A DNA stretch of 64,000 nucleotides. Origin: Ophiostoma sp. CBS 140.51 (Eukaryota > Ascomycota > Sordariomycetes > Ophiostomatales > Ophiostomataceae). The position numbers and the translations under genes were made by a program. Numbering within the stretch: the stretch's first letter is position 1; each line of letters opens with the position of its first letter. This document shows, in pieces, positions 52,051 through 62,274 of this stretch. The stretch spans positions 35,556-99,555 of the forward strand of contig JANSLP010000097.1 in NCBI GenBank assembly GCA_029298735.1, in the 5' to 3' direction. The notes below the pieces were generated by a model, which was given only the letters and a program-made list of their open reading frames with translations, was not told where the DNA came from and ran no database searches.

Positions 52051-52683
52051 GTGCTCGCCGTGGACATGGTGCTGCAGCTGTCGAATGTACGGTGATAAAC
52101 GTGACGTGAATCCGGAGTGTCTATGAGTGGCCGTTGTCGTGTGATGTTGGATGTGAGTTGCGTCAATCGTCCAGGTACGACTCGTGGAGGTTGGCGCCTA
52201 GCTTCGTCCCAGCAATCGGCAATTACGTCGAAGCTGTTGGCTGTTGGGGCAGCTATGAGCACTGTTCTTGGCGCTGGGCAGTGATGCAAGGGGCAGCACC
52301 TGCCTAAGCCTGAGACAGCTGATTTTAGCGCGATTTACGTCAGAGCAGTCTGGCGCCACAGCTCAGCCACAATAGCTCACCCACAGCTCAGCTGTTCTGC
52401 CCCTGTCGCGTTCCCCGCAACGCGGCGCGTCTTCCGCTGGTAAAAAGTGCAGGTGCGGTTGTACACAGTAGTGGTGTCCCGCCAGTGGCAGCTTCCGTGA
52501 ACGACGAACGACGAACGACGAACGACGAACGACGCACGACGGTGAGCCTACCTTCCAAAACAGGACATCACAACAAACTGACGAGAAGGAGTTTCACAAC
52601 CCTTTCTCGGAACGACAACTTCACCCTCAACTTTCCTTCACACCACCTCCACACATCCCCCACGTTCATGGCCACACACAACA
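52051..52683. other. Divergent promoter, Vps41 and Apc1
   Basis: 633 bases between two divergent starts. It contains a run of six 7-base repeats on the Apc1 side. No gene is seen. Confidence 0.5.
52499..52540 (+). repeat. Six 7-base repeats, GAACGAC
   Basis: Five exact GAACGAC units and one variant (GCACGAC) end 144 bases above the Apc1 start, probably in the leader or core promoter. Confidence 0.95.
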
Positions 52684-55600
52684 ATGGCGTCCGTGACATC
52701 CCTCGGGGTGCATGAGCCCGCCGGACTGCGCTTTGCCGTCGCCGAGGGCCTGCTGCCGCCAAATCCGTCGCCCGAACTCTACGATTGGAAGATTTTCTCG
52801 GACGAAAACGGCGAAGACGAGCTGTTGACAACAGAAAACTGTGCCATTTGGTCGCGCGGCGGTGAAGTTGGCCGGTGTTTACGCTTCGATATTGAAAAGG
52901 AACCCATCTCGACAGCCTTGCTGGCCTACTTTCCCACGAGCGAAGACGACGTCCAAAATGCTGGACAGTCATCAACAAGCAACAGTGCTCCCACTCCAAC
53001 TCCAACTCCCAAATCATCACCCCAAAACAAACGAGAACCACCACCACTCGCCAAGTCGCTCGTCGTCTTCCTCAAGACCCAGGCCCACGTCTACTCCTTC
53101 TCGGGCGGCGACCATGTCCTGCACATGCCGTTCGAGGTTGACTCGGCCATTGCGGGCCCCTGCGGCGTCATTATCCAGCGGAAGTCCAAGGTCGACACCA
53201 CTGTGCCCGTGACGCTCAAGTTCCCACGTGCGCCGCCCAACTCATTTGTGTCGTCCCAGATCCTGCCGCCCTCCAGCCTCGCCAGCATGACGAACGACGA
53301 CAACAACAACAACAACAACAACACGGCCGCTGCTGCATCCTCGCAAACCTTCTCGACCGCTGCCCTCGGCAAGCCAAAACCTCTACCTCTACGCCTCAGC
53401 TCGACACTCGAGACCATGTGGGACACGCCGCTCGAGGCCAGCAGCGACTCGGGCTGGCCACGGCTTGTGTGTCTGACGGATCCCATGTCCGAGATTGGCC
53501 TTGTCGTGACACAGCCAGACAAGTCGAGCAAGGACCGCTACCCCAAGAATAGCAACACATCCAGAACACCGTTCCTTGACCCGGCTGAAGAGATATTGCA
53601 CATTGAGACCATCCGGCAGGGCAGCAAGCCACTTGGTGCCACCAACAATGACGGCAACCCGCGTGACAATCTCATTCTGGCCGTCACCGTAAATCGGGAG
53701 ACGAGCATGTACAGCGTGTGGCGGATGACCTACCTGAGCGGCGAGGACCAGTTTACACGCCGACGAAAGGCGCCCAAAACGAAGGCCGGCACCGCCCACA
53801 GCAACAACAACCGGCGACGCAGCTCTGTCGCGCCCGGCCTGGCCAGTGGCGCCACGACACCCCACCACGCGAGCTTCCGTGAAAGCATCGGCGCACCCAT
53901 GCCGATGAAGCGGACGAGAAAGAGCGAACGTCTCGAAATGGGAGCCGACACAGCCACCCTTGAAAAGGCGCTATCAATCGAAGCAAACAGAGCCGCAGAA
54001 GTGTCCCGGCGCCAGTCACGCCGTGTTAGCTCCTTGTTGGCCCGTGCTGATCTGTCCGCGTCCCACGAGCGACCACTCTTTACAGAACAGCCAGCTGCAC
54101 CGCCAACGGGAGGACGGCGAGTGGACTCTCATGGTAGCCAGCGGGGCCGCCTGAGCTCGGGCTACGGTCTTGGTGCCAGCCTACAGTTCAACCAGACACT
54201 CAACAGCTTACATGAAGCCGACGGTGTGTTGGAAGAGCTGCGGCTAGGTGGTGACTTTGAAGGCTTCCACAATATGGGCCTCGACGACCCCGAGTTTGAC
54301 GGTCTCTCCAAAGAGATTTTGTTCCTAAAAATCCACAGCATGTCCATGGACACAACCAACCTGCGTTACTCCATGTCCAACAAGCCGGCAACGAAATTGT
54401 GCAAGGTCTTTATTATTGTCGGCACCCCCTACTCGGTCGACGAACAGGACCGCAACTACTTGTTGGTGTGCATCCAAGATGCCATCGACAAGCGGCTCCA
54501 GCTCCTTACACTCCACATCCAGATGCGCGACGACCACGGCAACAGCAACAGCACGCCCAGTGCGGCCGCTACGTCCATTACCTGGGGCCAGCACAGACGT
54601 GCACAAAACGTGGCCGACTCGTGTATGATTTACGACGGCGACCAGGCCATGATCTTTATTCTCTCGGAAGGCGAGCAAGGGCACCGCCAGCTCAGCATTC
54701 AGGCGCCATGGAGTGAACTCACGACCATTGCCATTCCTCCCCTGTCCCTCCACAACCGCAACCTCTACGCCTCCCCAGGGATGGGCGACACTGCAGACAG
54801 CATTTTCCAAAAGGCCAAAGCCGGCACGTTTGGCGTCTCCATTGGCGGGCTCAGCCGGCCACGCGGCAAGGGTGTCGTCGACGTGATTGACGATAACGGG
54901 CAGTCCTATCAGGTCCAGATCCAGCTCGAGCCACGATCCAATCGAGTCCGCCAGATTCTCAACTGCCTCCGCAGTATCCTGCCTGCCTCCCATGCTGAGA
55001 AGATGGTCCTTGGCTGGTGGCAGGTCATGCAGTGGCTCGCGACCCAGCCAAACGTTCCGTCCAAGAACCGAGAGTGGACTTCTCTGGTCACAGAATTGTG
55101 CGTCGTTTTTCTTGCTGCACTCTACCCAGGCCGCCAAACTTCGACGTCGTCTCTCACCACGATTTCTGGAAACCGACGAGCACCGTCTGCTTCAGCTGGT
55201 GGACAAGCTTGGGCCAAGTCCAAGGCATGGAACTGGATACCAGACGGTGCCGGTCTCTCTATTCGCAGTGGTCAGAGCGACGCAACAAGCGGTGCCAATG
55301 GCTCACTGGCGGAACCTATTCGCCTTGCTGAAGCTTTCATGGCGTCCGAAGCTGGCGTCCAAGCCGTTGGACAAGCAGGCTACCTACCAACAGCGCTCTC
55401 GGTCTCCGAAACAGCAAGAAAGAAGGCGGTTTGGGGCATCACAATGGCCCTTCACCTTCTCCTCGAAGAAGACAAGCTGGACATTATGGCCGCTAAGAGT
55501 GGCAGCTCAGCCTCGACGGATCTCAAGGCTGTGGTCCACCGGATGTGTCTGTGGCTGAACTGGCCAACCTTTGCAGCTTGGTACGCCCTGGAGTTGCCCG

Positions 55601-58600
55601 GCATCCCTACTCATCAAGGAAGCAACTCTACTCCGGCCCTGGGCATCCCTGAGCCAGAAAGCATACCGAACATCTTGGACTGGGTCCGGCTGCGCCTAAT
55701 CGGCACAAACTCCGACTTGTTCCCTTGTCTGCGCGACATTTTTGCCGTCTTGTCACAACAGAACCACAAAGATGTCACCCGAGGCGATGCCGTCTGGAAG
55801 GAGATCACGCCCCGCACACTCATGTTCCGCCGCTTCTTTGACGAGACCAAGCCGACCGACTCTAGCGCCCGCGTGGTCGAGGCCATGTACAAGTGCGGCT
55901 TTACTCTGCCCATCCTCGACTCGCTTCCCGAGGGCATGGCGACGCCGTTCCAGGACGCTATTACACGCTGCCAGCAACGTCCACCGAGCCACTGGACAAT
56001 GGAGCTGTACGAACTCGTCGGCCGTGGTGACATGAACACTGTCCTGAAAAACGACTCACAGGCCGCTCTCGGTGTTAGCAGCTTGTTGGCTCTCCATAAA
56101 GTGCCGCCAAACTACAACTCGCAAGACGTCGACGATGCCAAGGAAGACATGGCCATCCAGGCCGCCGAAGAGCCAGAGAGCGAGGAGCGCCAAGTCGTCA
56201 TCCAGGCCCTCTTCCGTGAAGACAAGCGTCTTATCGAGGCCCAGAATCTGTTGTCGTCGTCCAAGCCACGCGTCGTGCGCCTGAACCCAAAGCCCGAGTG
56301 GTCGGAGCCCGAGTACCTCGAACGCCAAAAGGAGCTGGTGACAACCATTGCCACCAGCACTTTGGCCACATCGGCCGGCCGCGGCATGCTCAACTACGGC
56401 TTCCGATTCCCGCTCTTGACGCAAAAGTTCAACGTCCAGGGCTTTAATTTGACATGTATCGTCAAACCCAACAATGTCGCCGTCGGCGTCGACAAGGCCA
56501 TGTTTACCGAAGAAAAAGTCAACTGGGCGTTTTTCCACCAGGGCGTCGCTTATGGTCTGGCCATTTCGGCCCGCGCCAAGGGCATCGACACCTCGTGGAT
56601 CGTCTTCAACCGGCCCGGCACCGATTTGAGTCACCGCCATGCCGGTTTCTTGCTAGCCCTCGGCCTCAACGGCCATCTCAAGTCGGTCGCCAAATGGGTG
56701 GCCTTTAAGTACCTCACACCCAAGCACATGATGACGTCTATTGGACTTTTGCTGGGCCTGGCCGTCTCGCACTTGGGCACAATGGACTCGCTCATCACCC
56801 GGTTGTTGTCGGTCCATGTCACGCGCATGCTGCCCCGCGGTGCCGCCGAACTGAACCTGTCACACCAGATCCAGACGACGGGTATCATGGGCATTGGCTT
56901 GCTCTACTACAACAGCCAGCACCGGCGCATGAGCGAAATCATGATGTCCGAGATTGAGTACATGGAGGACGAAGACGAGGAAGACCCCCTGCGCAACGAA
57001 GGCTACCGTCTGGCGGCTGCGTTTGCTCTAGGCTTCATCAATCTGGGCCGGGGCAATGACCGCAAGGGCTTGCTGGATATGCAGATAACAGAGCAGCTCC
57101 TCAGCCTGGCGTCCTCCACCAAGAAAGTCGAGCTGGTCAACGTTCTCGACCGGTCAGCCGCCGCCGCCACCGTCGCCATTGCCCTCATTTACATGAAATC
57201 CGAAGACCATATCGTGGCCCGCAAGATTGACATTCCGGACTCGGTGCTGCAGTTTGACTATGTGCGCCCAGACATTTTGTTGCTCCGCACCCTCGCCAAG
57301 AACCTGATTCTGTGGAGCAAGATTGAGGCCACCTTTGACTGGGTCCGCCGCAGCTTGCCGGCCGAGTACCGCAACATGTACCTCCTGACGCATGTGGAGA
57401 AGCTCAACAGTCTGGACTTGCCGTTGTTCTCGATTGTGGCGGGACTCTGTTTTGCGTCAGCGCTGCGGTTCGCCGGCTCCGGCAACGTCCTGGTGCGCGA
57501 CGTCCTCGTCTACTACCTCGACCGCTTCCGCAAGATTGTACAGGATTTGCCGGCCGAGACGTTTGATGCTCAGATTGCCCGCAGCGGCGCCCGCATGTGT
57601 CTTGATGTGCTGGCCCTGTCGAGTGCCACCGTCATGGCCGGCACGGGCGATCTGGTGGTCTTGCGGCGGCTGCGTGCTCTGCACGGTGGCGACGACGCGC
57701 ACACCACGTATGGAAGCCACTTGGCCGCGCACCTGGCCATTGGCACACTCTTCTTGGGTTCTGGCACGACTACCTTTGGCAACAGCAACCTCGCCGTCGC
57801 GGCTTTGCTGGTTGCCTTTTACCCCATCTTCCCCAAGAGCATCCAGGACAACGGATCTCATCTCCAAGCATTCCGTCATTTCTGGGTCCTCGCCACCGAG
57901 CCGCGCTGTTTGGTGACCAAGGACATGGCCACCGACCAGCCCATCTCGGTGCCTATTCTGATCTACCTGCGGCCATCGGCACTCTCGCTCAATCGTCCCT
58001 CCGCAATGGGCGCGCCATCAACAGCGCCACCCAATGAGACCGTCCTGCGCCGCCAGACACCCTGTCTCTTGCCGCCACTTGACGACATTTTGACCATCCG
58101 GACAGATGCGTCGGCTCAGGGATTCTGGGATCTCGAGGTCGGTTTTGAGAAAGATCCCTCCCTCAAGGCCGCGTTCCAGGCCAACCAGAATCTCTACCTG
58201 CGCCGCCGCCCTGCACACCAAAACGCCTTTTCCACGACTCTGCAGGCATTGGCGAGCAGTTCTCTGTCGTCGGCCTCTACTACCAAATCGCTCAACTTGT
58301 TCTCCGCCCTCAGCAGCCAGGGCATTAGTGACCCTGTCGAGTGGGTTTTGAACCTAGACCTCTTCAAGGGCTTGAGCCGCGCCGAGCGGGCCTTGTTGTT
58401 GGGGAGTGCTGCAGCAGAGTCGACAAAGAATGAGAGTGGTGGCACCTCTGGTGGCGCCGTCAGCGGGACCCGTGCACTGAGCAGCACGATTGATGCGCAT
58501 CTTGCTCTCGAGGGCAGTTTAAGTGGTACGGCCGCCTGGGGTCGGGATGCCCTCTTGGATTTGCGGTTGCTGTTTGACTGGGCCGACCAGAGGGAGCATC

Positions 58601-58755
58601 TCAGAGCAAAGGATGTGGTGACGGAGAAGACTGAGAGTGGCGACGACGGCCGACTGCCCCCCTGGAACAACACCAGCACAGACTGGTGGATGAGCGACCG
58701 CGCCGTGGACATGCTCAAGGGAAAAGTGTGGCTGATTGCCCAGGATGAGGAGTAG
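52684..58755 (+). CDS. apc1: Apc1, anaphase-promoting complex subunit 1
   Basis: 2023 residues in a single uninterrupted frame; the ortholog of Aspergillus BimE and fission yeast Cut4. Apc1 is the main scaffold of the APC/C ubiquitin ligase that drives exit from mitosis. The N-terminal beta-propeller region begins SLGVHEPAGLRFAVAEG and has Asn-, Thr- and Pro-rich inserts. A disordered basic block around residues 360-450 contains several SP/TP and RRxS sites. The proteasome/cyclosome repeats lie at about 1345-1600 (MMTSIGLLLGLAVSHLGT, GIMGIGLLYYNS, RLAAAFALGFINLGRG, YGSHLAAHLAIGTLFLG). The C-terminal wording WWMSDRAVDMLKGKVWLIAQ is not assigned. The lack of introns in 6 kb is notable against its spliced neighbours. 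Confidence 0.95.
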   Translation: MASVTSLGVHEPAGLRFAVAEGLLPPNPSPELYDWKIFSDENGEDELLTTENCAIWSRGGEVGRCLRFDIEKEPISTALLAYFPTSEDDVQNAGQSSTSNSAPTPTPTPKSSPQNKREPPPLAKSLVVFLKTQAHVYSFSGGDHVLHMPFEVDSAIAGPCGVIIQRKSKVDTTVPVTLKFPRAPPNSFVSSQILPPSSLASMTNDDNNNNNNNTAAAASSQTFSTAALGKPKPLPLRLSSTLETMWDTPLEASSDSGWPRLVCLTDPMSEIGLVVTQPDKSSKDRYPKNSNTSRTPFLDPAEEILHIETIRQGSKPLGATNNDGNPRDNLILAVTVNRETSMYSVWRMTYLSGEDQFTRRRKAPKTKAGTAHSNNNRRRSSVAPGLASGATTPHHASFRESIGAPMPMKRTRKSERLEMGADTATLEKALSIEANRAAEVSRRQSRRVSSLLARADLSASHERPLFTEQPAAPPTGGRRVDSHGSQRGRLSSGYGLGASLQFNQTLNSLHEADGVLEELRLGGDFEGFHNMGLDDPEFDGLSKEILFLKIHSMSMDTTNLRYSMSNKPATKLCKVFIIVGTPYSVDEQDRNYLLVCIQDAIDKRLQLLTLHIQMRDDHGNSNSTPSAAATSITWGQHRRAQNVADSCMIYDGDQAMIFILSEGEQGHRQLSIQAPWSELTTIAIPPLSLHNRNLYASPGMGDTADSIFQKAKAGTFGVSIGGLSRPRGKGVVDVIDDNGQSYQVQIQLEPRSNRVRQILNCLRSILPASHAEKMVLGWWQVMQWLATQPNVPSKNREWTSLVTELCVVFLAALYPGRQTSTSSLTTISGNRRAPSASAGGQAWAKSKAWNWIPDGAGLSIRSGQSDATSGANGSLAEPIRLAEAFMASEAGVQAVGQAGYLPTALSVSETARKKAVWGITMALHLLLEEDKLDIMAAKSGSSASTDLKAVVHRMCLWLNWPTFAAWYALELPGIPTHQGSNSTPALGIPEPESIPNILDWVRLRLIGTNSDLFPCLRDIFAVLSQQNHKDVTRGDAVWKEITPRTLMFRRFFDETKPTDSSARVVEAMYKCGFTLPILDSLPEGMATPFQDAITRCQQRPPSHWTMELYELVGRGDMNTVLKNDSQAALGVSSLLALHKVPPNYNSQDVDDAKEDMAIQAAEEPESEERQVVIQALFREDKRLIEAQNLLSSSKPRVVRLNPKPEWSEPEYLERQKELVTTIATSTLATSAGRGMLNYGFRFPLLTQKFNVQGFNLTCIVKPNNVAVGVDKAMFTEEKVNWAFFHQGVAYGLAISARAKGIDTSWIVFNRPGTDLSHRHAGFLLALGLNGHLKSVAKWVAFKYLTPKHMMTSIGLLLGLAVSHLGTMDSLITRLLSVHVTRMLPRGAAELNLSHQIQTTGIMGIGLLYYNSQHRRMSEIMMSEIEYMEDEDEEDPLRNEGYRLAAAFALGFINLGRGNDRKGLLDMQITEQLLSLASSTKKVELVNVLDRSAAAATVAIALIYMKSEDHIVARKIDIPDSVLQFDYVRPDILLLRTLAKNLILWSKIEATFDWVRRSLPAEYRNMYLLTHVEKLNSLDLPLFSIVAGLCFASALRFAGSGNVLVRDVLVYYLDRFRKIVQDLPAETFDAQIARSGARMCLDVLALSSATVMAGTGDLVVLRRLRALHGGDDAHTTYGSHLAAHLAIGTLFLGSGTTTFGNSNLAVAALLVAFYPIFPKSIQDNGSHLQAFRHFWVLATEPRCLVTKDMATDQPISVPILIYLRPSALSLNRPSAMGAPSTAPPNETVLRRQTPCLLPPLDDILTIRTDASAQGFWDLEVGFEKDPSLKAAFQANQNLYLRRRPAHQNAFSTTLQALASSSLSSASTTKSLNLFSALSSQGISDPVEWVLNLDLFKGLSRAERALLLGSAAAESTKNESGGTSGGAVSGTRALSSTIDAHLALEGSLSGTAAWGRDALLDLRLLFDWADQREHLRAKDVVTEKTESGDDGRLPPWNNTSTDWWMSDRAVDMLKGKVWLIAQDEE

Positions 58756-59207
58756 GGGAGGGGGGGGTTTATGAGAGCGCTGGTTTATTTGCATTCTCTG
58801 TATGGTCGGTCGATGTTTACACTGGGTGGGGCAAAAGGGGCGTCATTGTGCGATATGGATTGTTACGATGATCGACAACAAAATAGATGAAAATACATTC
58901 AAATGAATTAACTACTTGCACGGAAAATGTTGAAATACTTTTCATCATCAGACGTGAAATTTTGATTTATTTTAGGCAGGAAGGAAAAGAAAAGAAAAAT
59001 AAACGAATTAATTTGTCAAAAATCAATACTGAAAAAGCCTGACGAAAATTACAAACTAATTGCAACACAATCTTCACAAATATACACCTAATCAATGTGA
59101 TTTAAGATAAAATAAATATTATTAAAAGGGGAAAATAGACGACAAGGCAAGACTAATACACAACTCGCAAAAAAAAAATACATTGCTACCAACTAAAAAG
59201 TATGTCG

Positions 59208-59543
59208 CTACGCAAGTAAATGATGGCATGACTCCCTACGTTCGCGAGTTCGACTTCCACCCTCCTTTTGCACGAAATGCGCCGTCAATCCCGTCGTCGC
59301 GCGAATCTCGCGTAAGATTTGCTGTTGCGACGTACCAAAGGCGATGTCAATCTCGGTCCATTTTTTTGTCGGCGCCGTCCGTCTCGTGCTTTTGAATTTT
59401 AGGTATTTTTTGTACCAGTCGTTCTTTTTGTAGCTCTCGTCGTCCTCATCGTCGTCATCGTCATCGTCTTTTGCATCAGGTCTCTCCTCAGCGCCCAGGC
59501 CCGAGTTGACCATGCCCCAGATGGTGTCGTGGCCGAAGTTTAT
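59208..59543 (-). pseudogene. Possible gene remnant
   Basis: A minus-strand frame that reads like protein from about 59543 (INFGHDTIWGMVNSGLG) through an acidic Asp run, then KKNDWYKKYLKFK and TEIDIAFGTSQQQILRE. An in-frame TGA stands just above, at about 59549-59551. A true ATG exists at 59513, giving 101 residues. No family is recognised. It may be a truncated exon in an AT-rich, decaying region, or a small real gene. Confidence 0.3.
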
Positions 59544-59652
59544 ACGGCATCATTTCTCAACTTTATCCTCGTATAAAATTACATCCTTCCTTTTAATTAA
59601 TATTGAAAGCGATGTGCTTCTTTGTTTTAAAAAGGAAAAACGAGTGACTTGA

Positions 59653-59898
59653 CTGTCTAGACTGAGTCTTTTTGATGTTGTTACGAGCACCGTACACCAC
59701 GTGTTCAACCTCGACTCCCGCATCTACTTGATCGGCGACAACGCCCCAAGATTACCCATGGAAGGTATAACGACTTTTCATTTGTTACAATCGACTAATT
59801 ATTGCCTAAGATGTATGCTAATTTCAGTCGATTTCTGTCGAGGAGGCATTCCAGGGCTGAACCCGAGAGGCCGTGATGCGCTCACTGACCGTGAGTAA
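59653..59898 (+). pseudogene. Possible gene remnant
   Basis: An open frame lacking an ATG start that reads SLFDVVTSTVHHVFNLDS, then RIYLIGDNAPRLPME. A plausible intron follows (GTATAA at 59764, GCTAAT branch, TTCAG), after which VDFCRGGIPGLNPRGRDA is open to a stop. The protein-like composition amid AT-rich sequence suggests a fragment of a former gene. The family is unknown. Confidence 0.25.
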
Positions 59899-61554
59899 TG
59901 AAAATGCTCGTGCAGAAATAATATATGAACCGCAGATTGGTAGTTATTTGTAGATGTTGAGATGGGATATGCAATTTTTTTAACGGGGAGATTTTCTTCT
60001 AAGATGAAACAAAAGTAAATGTAGAAAAGTAACTAGCAGCTGACAACGGCGCTCTTTGCTTCGGCCTTCCCCTCTTGGGGCTCCACGACTGCAAACTTAC
60101 AGCAGATGTACAAAGTTATGGTCATGCCACAAATAATATGACTAGTTTGTGCCCTATGAAGCAAGATACAGCACGAGCAAAAGGGATATGTGTGGTGTGG
60201 CTATGGTAAATGTGAGAAGGACGAGAGACTCCCCATATCTATGGTCCATAGGCCAACTTCCTAGGCGATTTTGTCCGATGTATCCTCGGGCATCTATGCA
60301 TCCCTGTATTTTGACCCTTTGCATGGTGGTAGTGTAGTTTTATCAAAGCCAGGCGTTGGTTCTCGATCCGTTCAGGCGACCGCCCCACGGACCAATGTAT
60401 CGTGGCAGAGCTCCAAGAACTGGTACTAAACTCTATTTGACATCCAGAAGACAGGCCATCGCTCTCATAAACCAAACTGAACTGCTCCTACGGTAATGGA
60501 TATGCCAAGAAGCGACTAGCACAGCCAAGCCGCCATGGAAGCAGCCAGTCCAGCACCTCAAAGTCAACTTGTTTTCGCCGTGGGGGCGCGCTGAAAGATA
60601 CTTGGTAGAAAGGACTTTGATTTTCTGTCTCCTGATGAAGCAAATCTGAAAAGTGTTGTCTCCTTGCCCTAGCCTCTCTGTGTCTTGTATGCATTAAATC
60701 GAGGTGGGATGCCTGCCCAAATAAGAATGGTATCCTGCCTCTATATTTCACACACCATCTTTTCGATCTTTCATTTTTTCGTTGGGTTTTTTCGTTGGTT
60801 ATTGCCATGATGATCCTCTTCCACCTTTTCGTCGTCTTCCTATTTTTCTCCTGAACGCTGGATTATGTGCACAATCGTTACCTAGGGCCCCCACACGGCA
60901 AACAAGGTCACTCCTGCGACAATGGATTTCCTAGTAGAAGCCTCGACCCTGGGAGAGAAAAGTAGTGGGTTAAACTATCACGAAGAATTGAGAATTTACA
61001 CGAATCAACCCTTGTTCTTCTATTTACTGGCTAGCGCCCCTTCTTGTGACTAATATACGAATCCTGTAGACGGAACCACCGTCTCCGATTCTAGGAAACC
61101 CACCCCACAGATTGTCTTTGCTGCTTTGTCTGGTTGTCGCCGATTTACGGAGAATGCAATGACTTCCAAACGTTCTTGCTGGCCTGTCCAACAAGGTATG
61201 ATTGGCGATGGCCAATATATAGCAGGGACAGTGTGTACTGTAGTGGTGGCTCTTTCTCCGACCAAAAGTCGAAATTACGAGAGAACGCATCTTGACCACA
61301 TACCGCTGTATGCCAAGACAGGCGCCAATTCCTGGTCATTCATACGAGTAATGTGCTCATGCATTACGAATAAATAATGACTTACCCAAACTCATGAATC
61401 TGCCCAACACGAAGAAAAAGAAACAACTCGGCTTTTTTTCATTGTTCACGGTACCGGGATTTCCCGTTTTCGACTAAAGGGCAGGAGTAAACGAGAAAAG
61501 CTCCAAAAAAGGGTCTGTCTCCAGTTTTGATCTAGTTAAGCTTAGATATCTGAT

Positions 61555-61565
61555 TGATAAGATAA
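61555..61565 (+). promoter_or_regulatory. Tandem GATA sites
   Basis: TGATAAGATAA contains two adjacent GATAA words about 0.7 kb upstream of the siderophore transporter. A further GATA is at 61545-61548. GATA factors of the SreA/Urbs1 type repress siderophore genes in iron-replete fungi; the exact ATCWGATAA consensus is not present. Confidence 0.4.
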
Positions 61566-61967
61566 TCTATGTTAGGACTGGGATTATTTTTTTTCTTTTT
61601 CAAAGTCAGTGTTTGATTGGCCAAAATCCCGTATTTCAACCCACAGACACTATGTTACCCCTGCAATTGTTGTAAAGGAGCCAGGTACTTATTATTCATC
61701 GCACCCCAGTCCACGATGCCTATCACCTTGTCCATAAATGTCCATACGAACGTACGAGTAGATACAAGTTGACGGGTGGCAACGGCGAGCCCACAAAATA
61801 GGCCCAAGAAAATAGGCGAAGATACAAACAAATGGCGGCCAAATCCCACGTAGAGCATCCTACAAGAGGTTTAGCGAGTCATTGCAAGGCATTTTCTGCC
61901 CTACTCTTATTTCCAATTGCATCTATCTAGCAGTAGTGTGCCAAACTATCAGGTCTATCGTCTCTTC

Positions 61968-61991
61968 ATTGGCATTACGCGAACGGCCAAT
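61968..61991. promoter_or_regulatory. Pair of CCAAT boxes
   Basis: ATTGG at 61968-61972 and CCAAT at 61987-61991, about 285-305 bases above the transporter start. The CCAAT-binding complex with HapX controls iron genes in fungi, but CCAAT boxes are common in general promoters. Confidence 0.35.
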
Positions 61992-62044
61992 AAGACTCGC
62001 ATTCAAAAATGAGTTGAGACCCCATTGTCGAGTCATACAGCAAG

Positions 62045-62051
62045 TATAAAT
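62045..62051 (+). promoter_or_regulatory. TATA box
   Basis: TATAAAT, 224 bases above the start of the siderophore transporter. It is well placed for a core promoter if the leader contains the short intron suggested by CTAAC at 62251 and GATAG at 62266-62270. Confidence 0.45.
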
Positions 62052-62274
62052 CCCGGGGTTTGCGTCTTTTTGAATTTCAAACAAACTGCGACCACGCGAT
62101 CACGTCCCGACAGACTCCTACACGCATACATTGCCTGTGCCACCGGGCCACTTGTGCATCTAATCGTGTTTGTACCAGCCCCCTTTAATTTTTCTTTCCC
62201 AATTTGCTCCCTGTTCTTGAATGTCTGTCGGGAAAACAAATCCCAAGACTCTAACATTCTCCTAAGATAGCAAC

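Larger units (their letters stand above)
58756..62274. other. 3.5 kb AT-rich gene-poor region
   Basis: No intact gene is supported. 58850-59200 is very AT-rich. Two possible gene remnants lie at 59.2-59.9 kb (listed separately). From 60.0 to 61.5 kb only short frames without motifs are seen. The last 700 bases hold likely regulatory sites of the siderophore transporter. Confidence 0.45.

Noticed and set aside
60488..61339. Several 60-105 codon frames between 60.4 and 61.4 kb
   Set aside because: They overlap on both strands, lack recognisable motifs and sit in AT-rich, poorly organised sequence.
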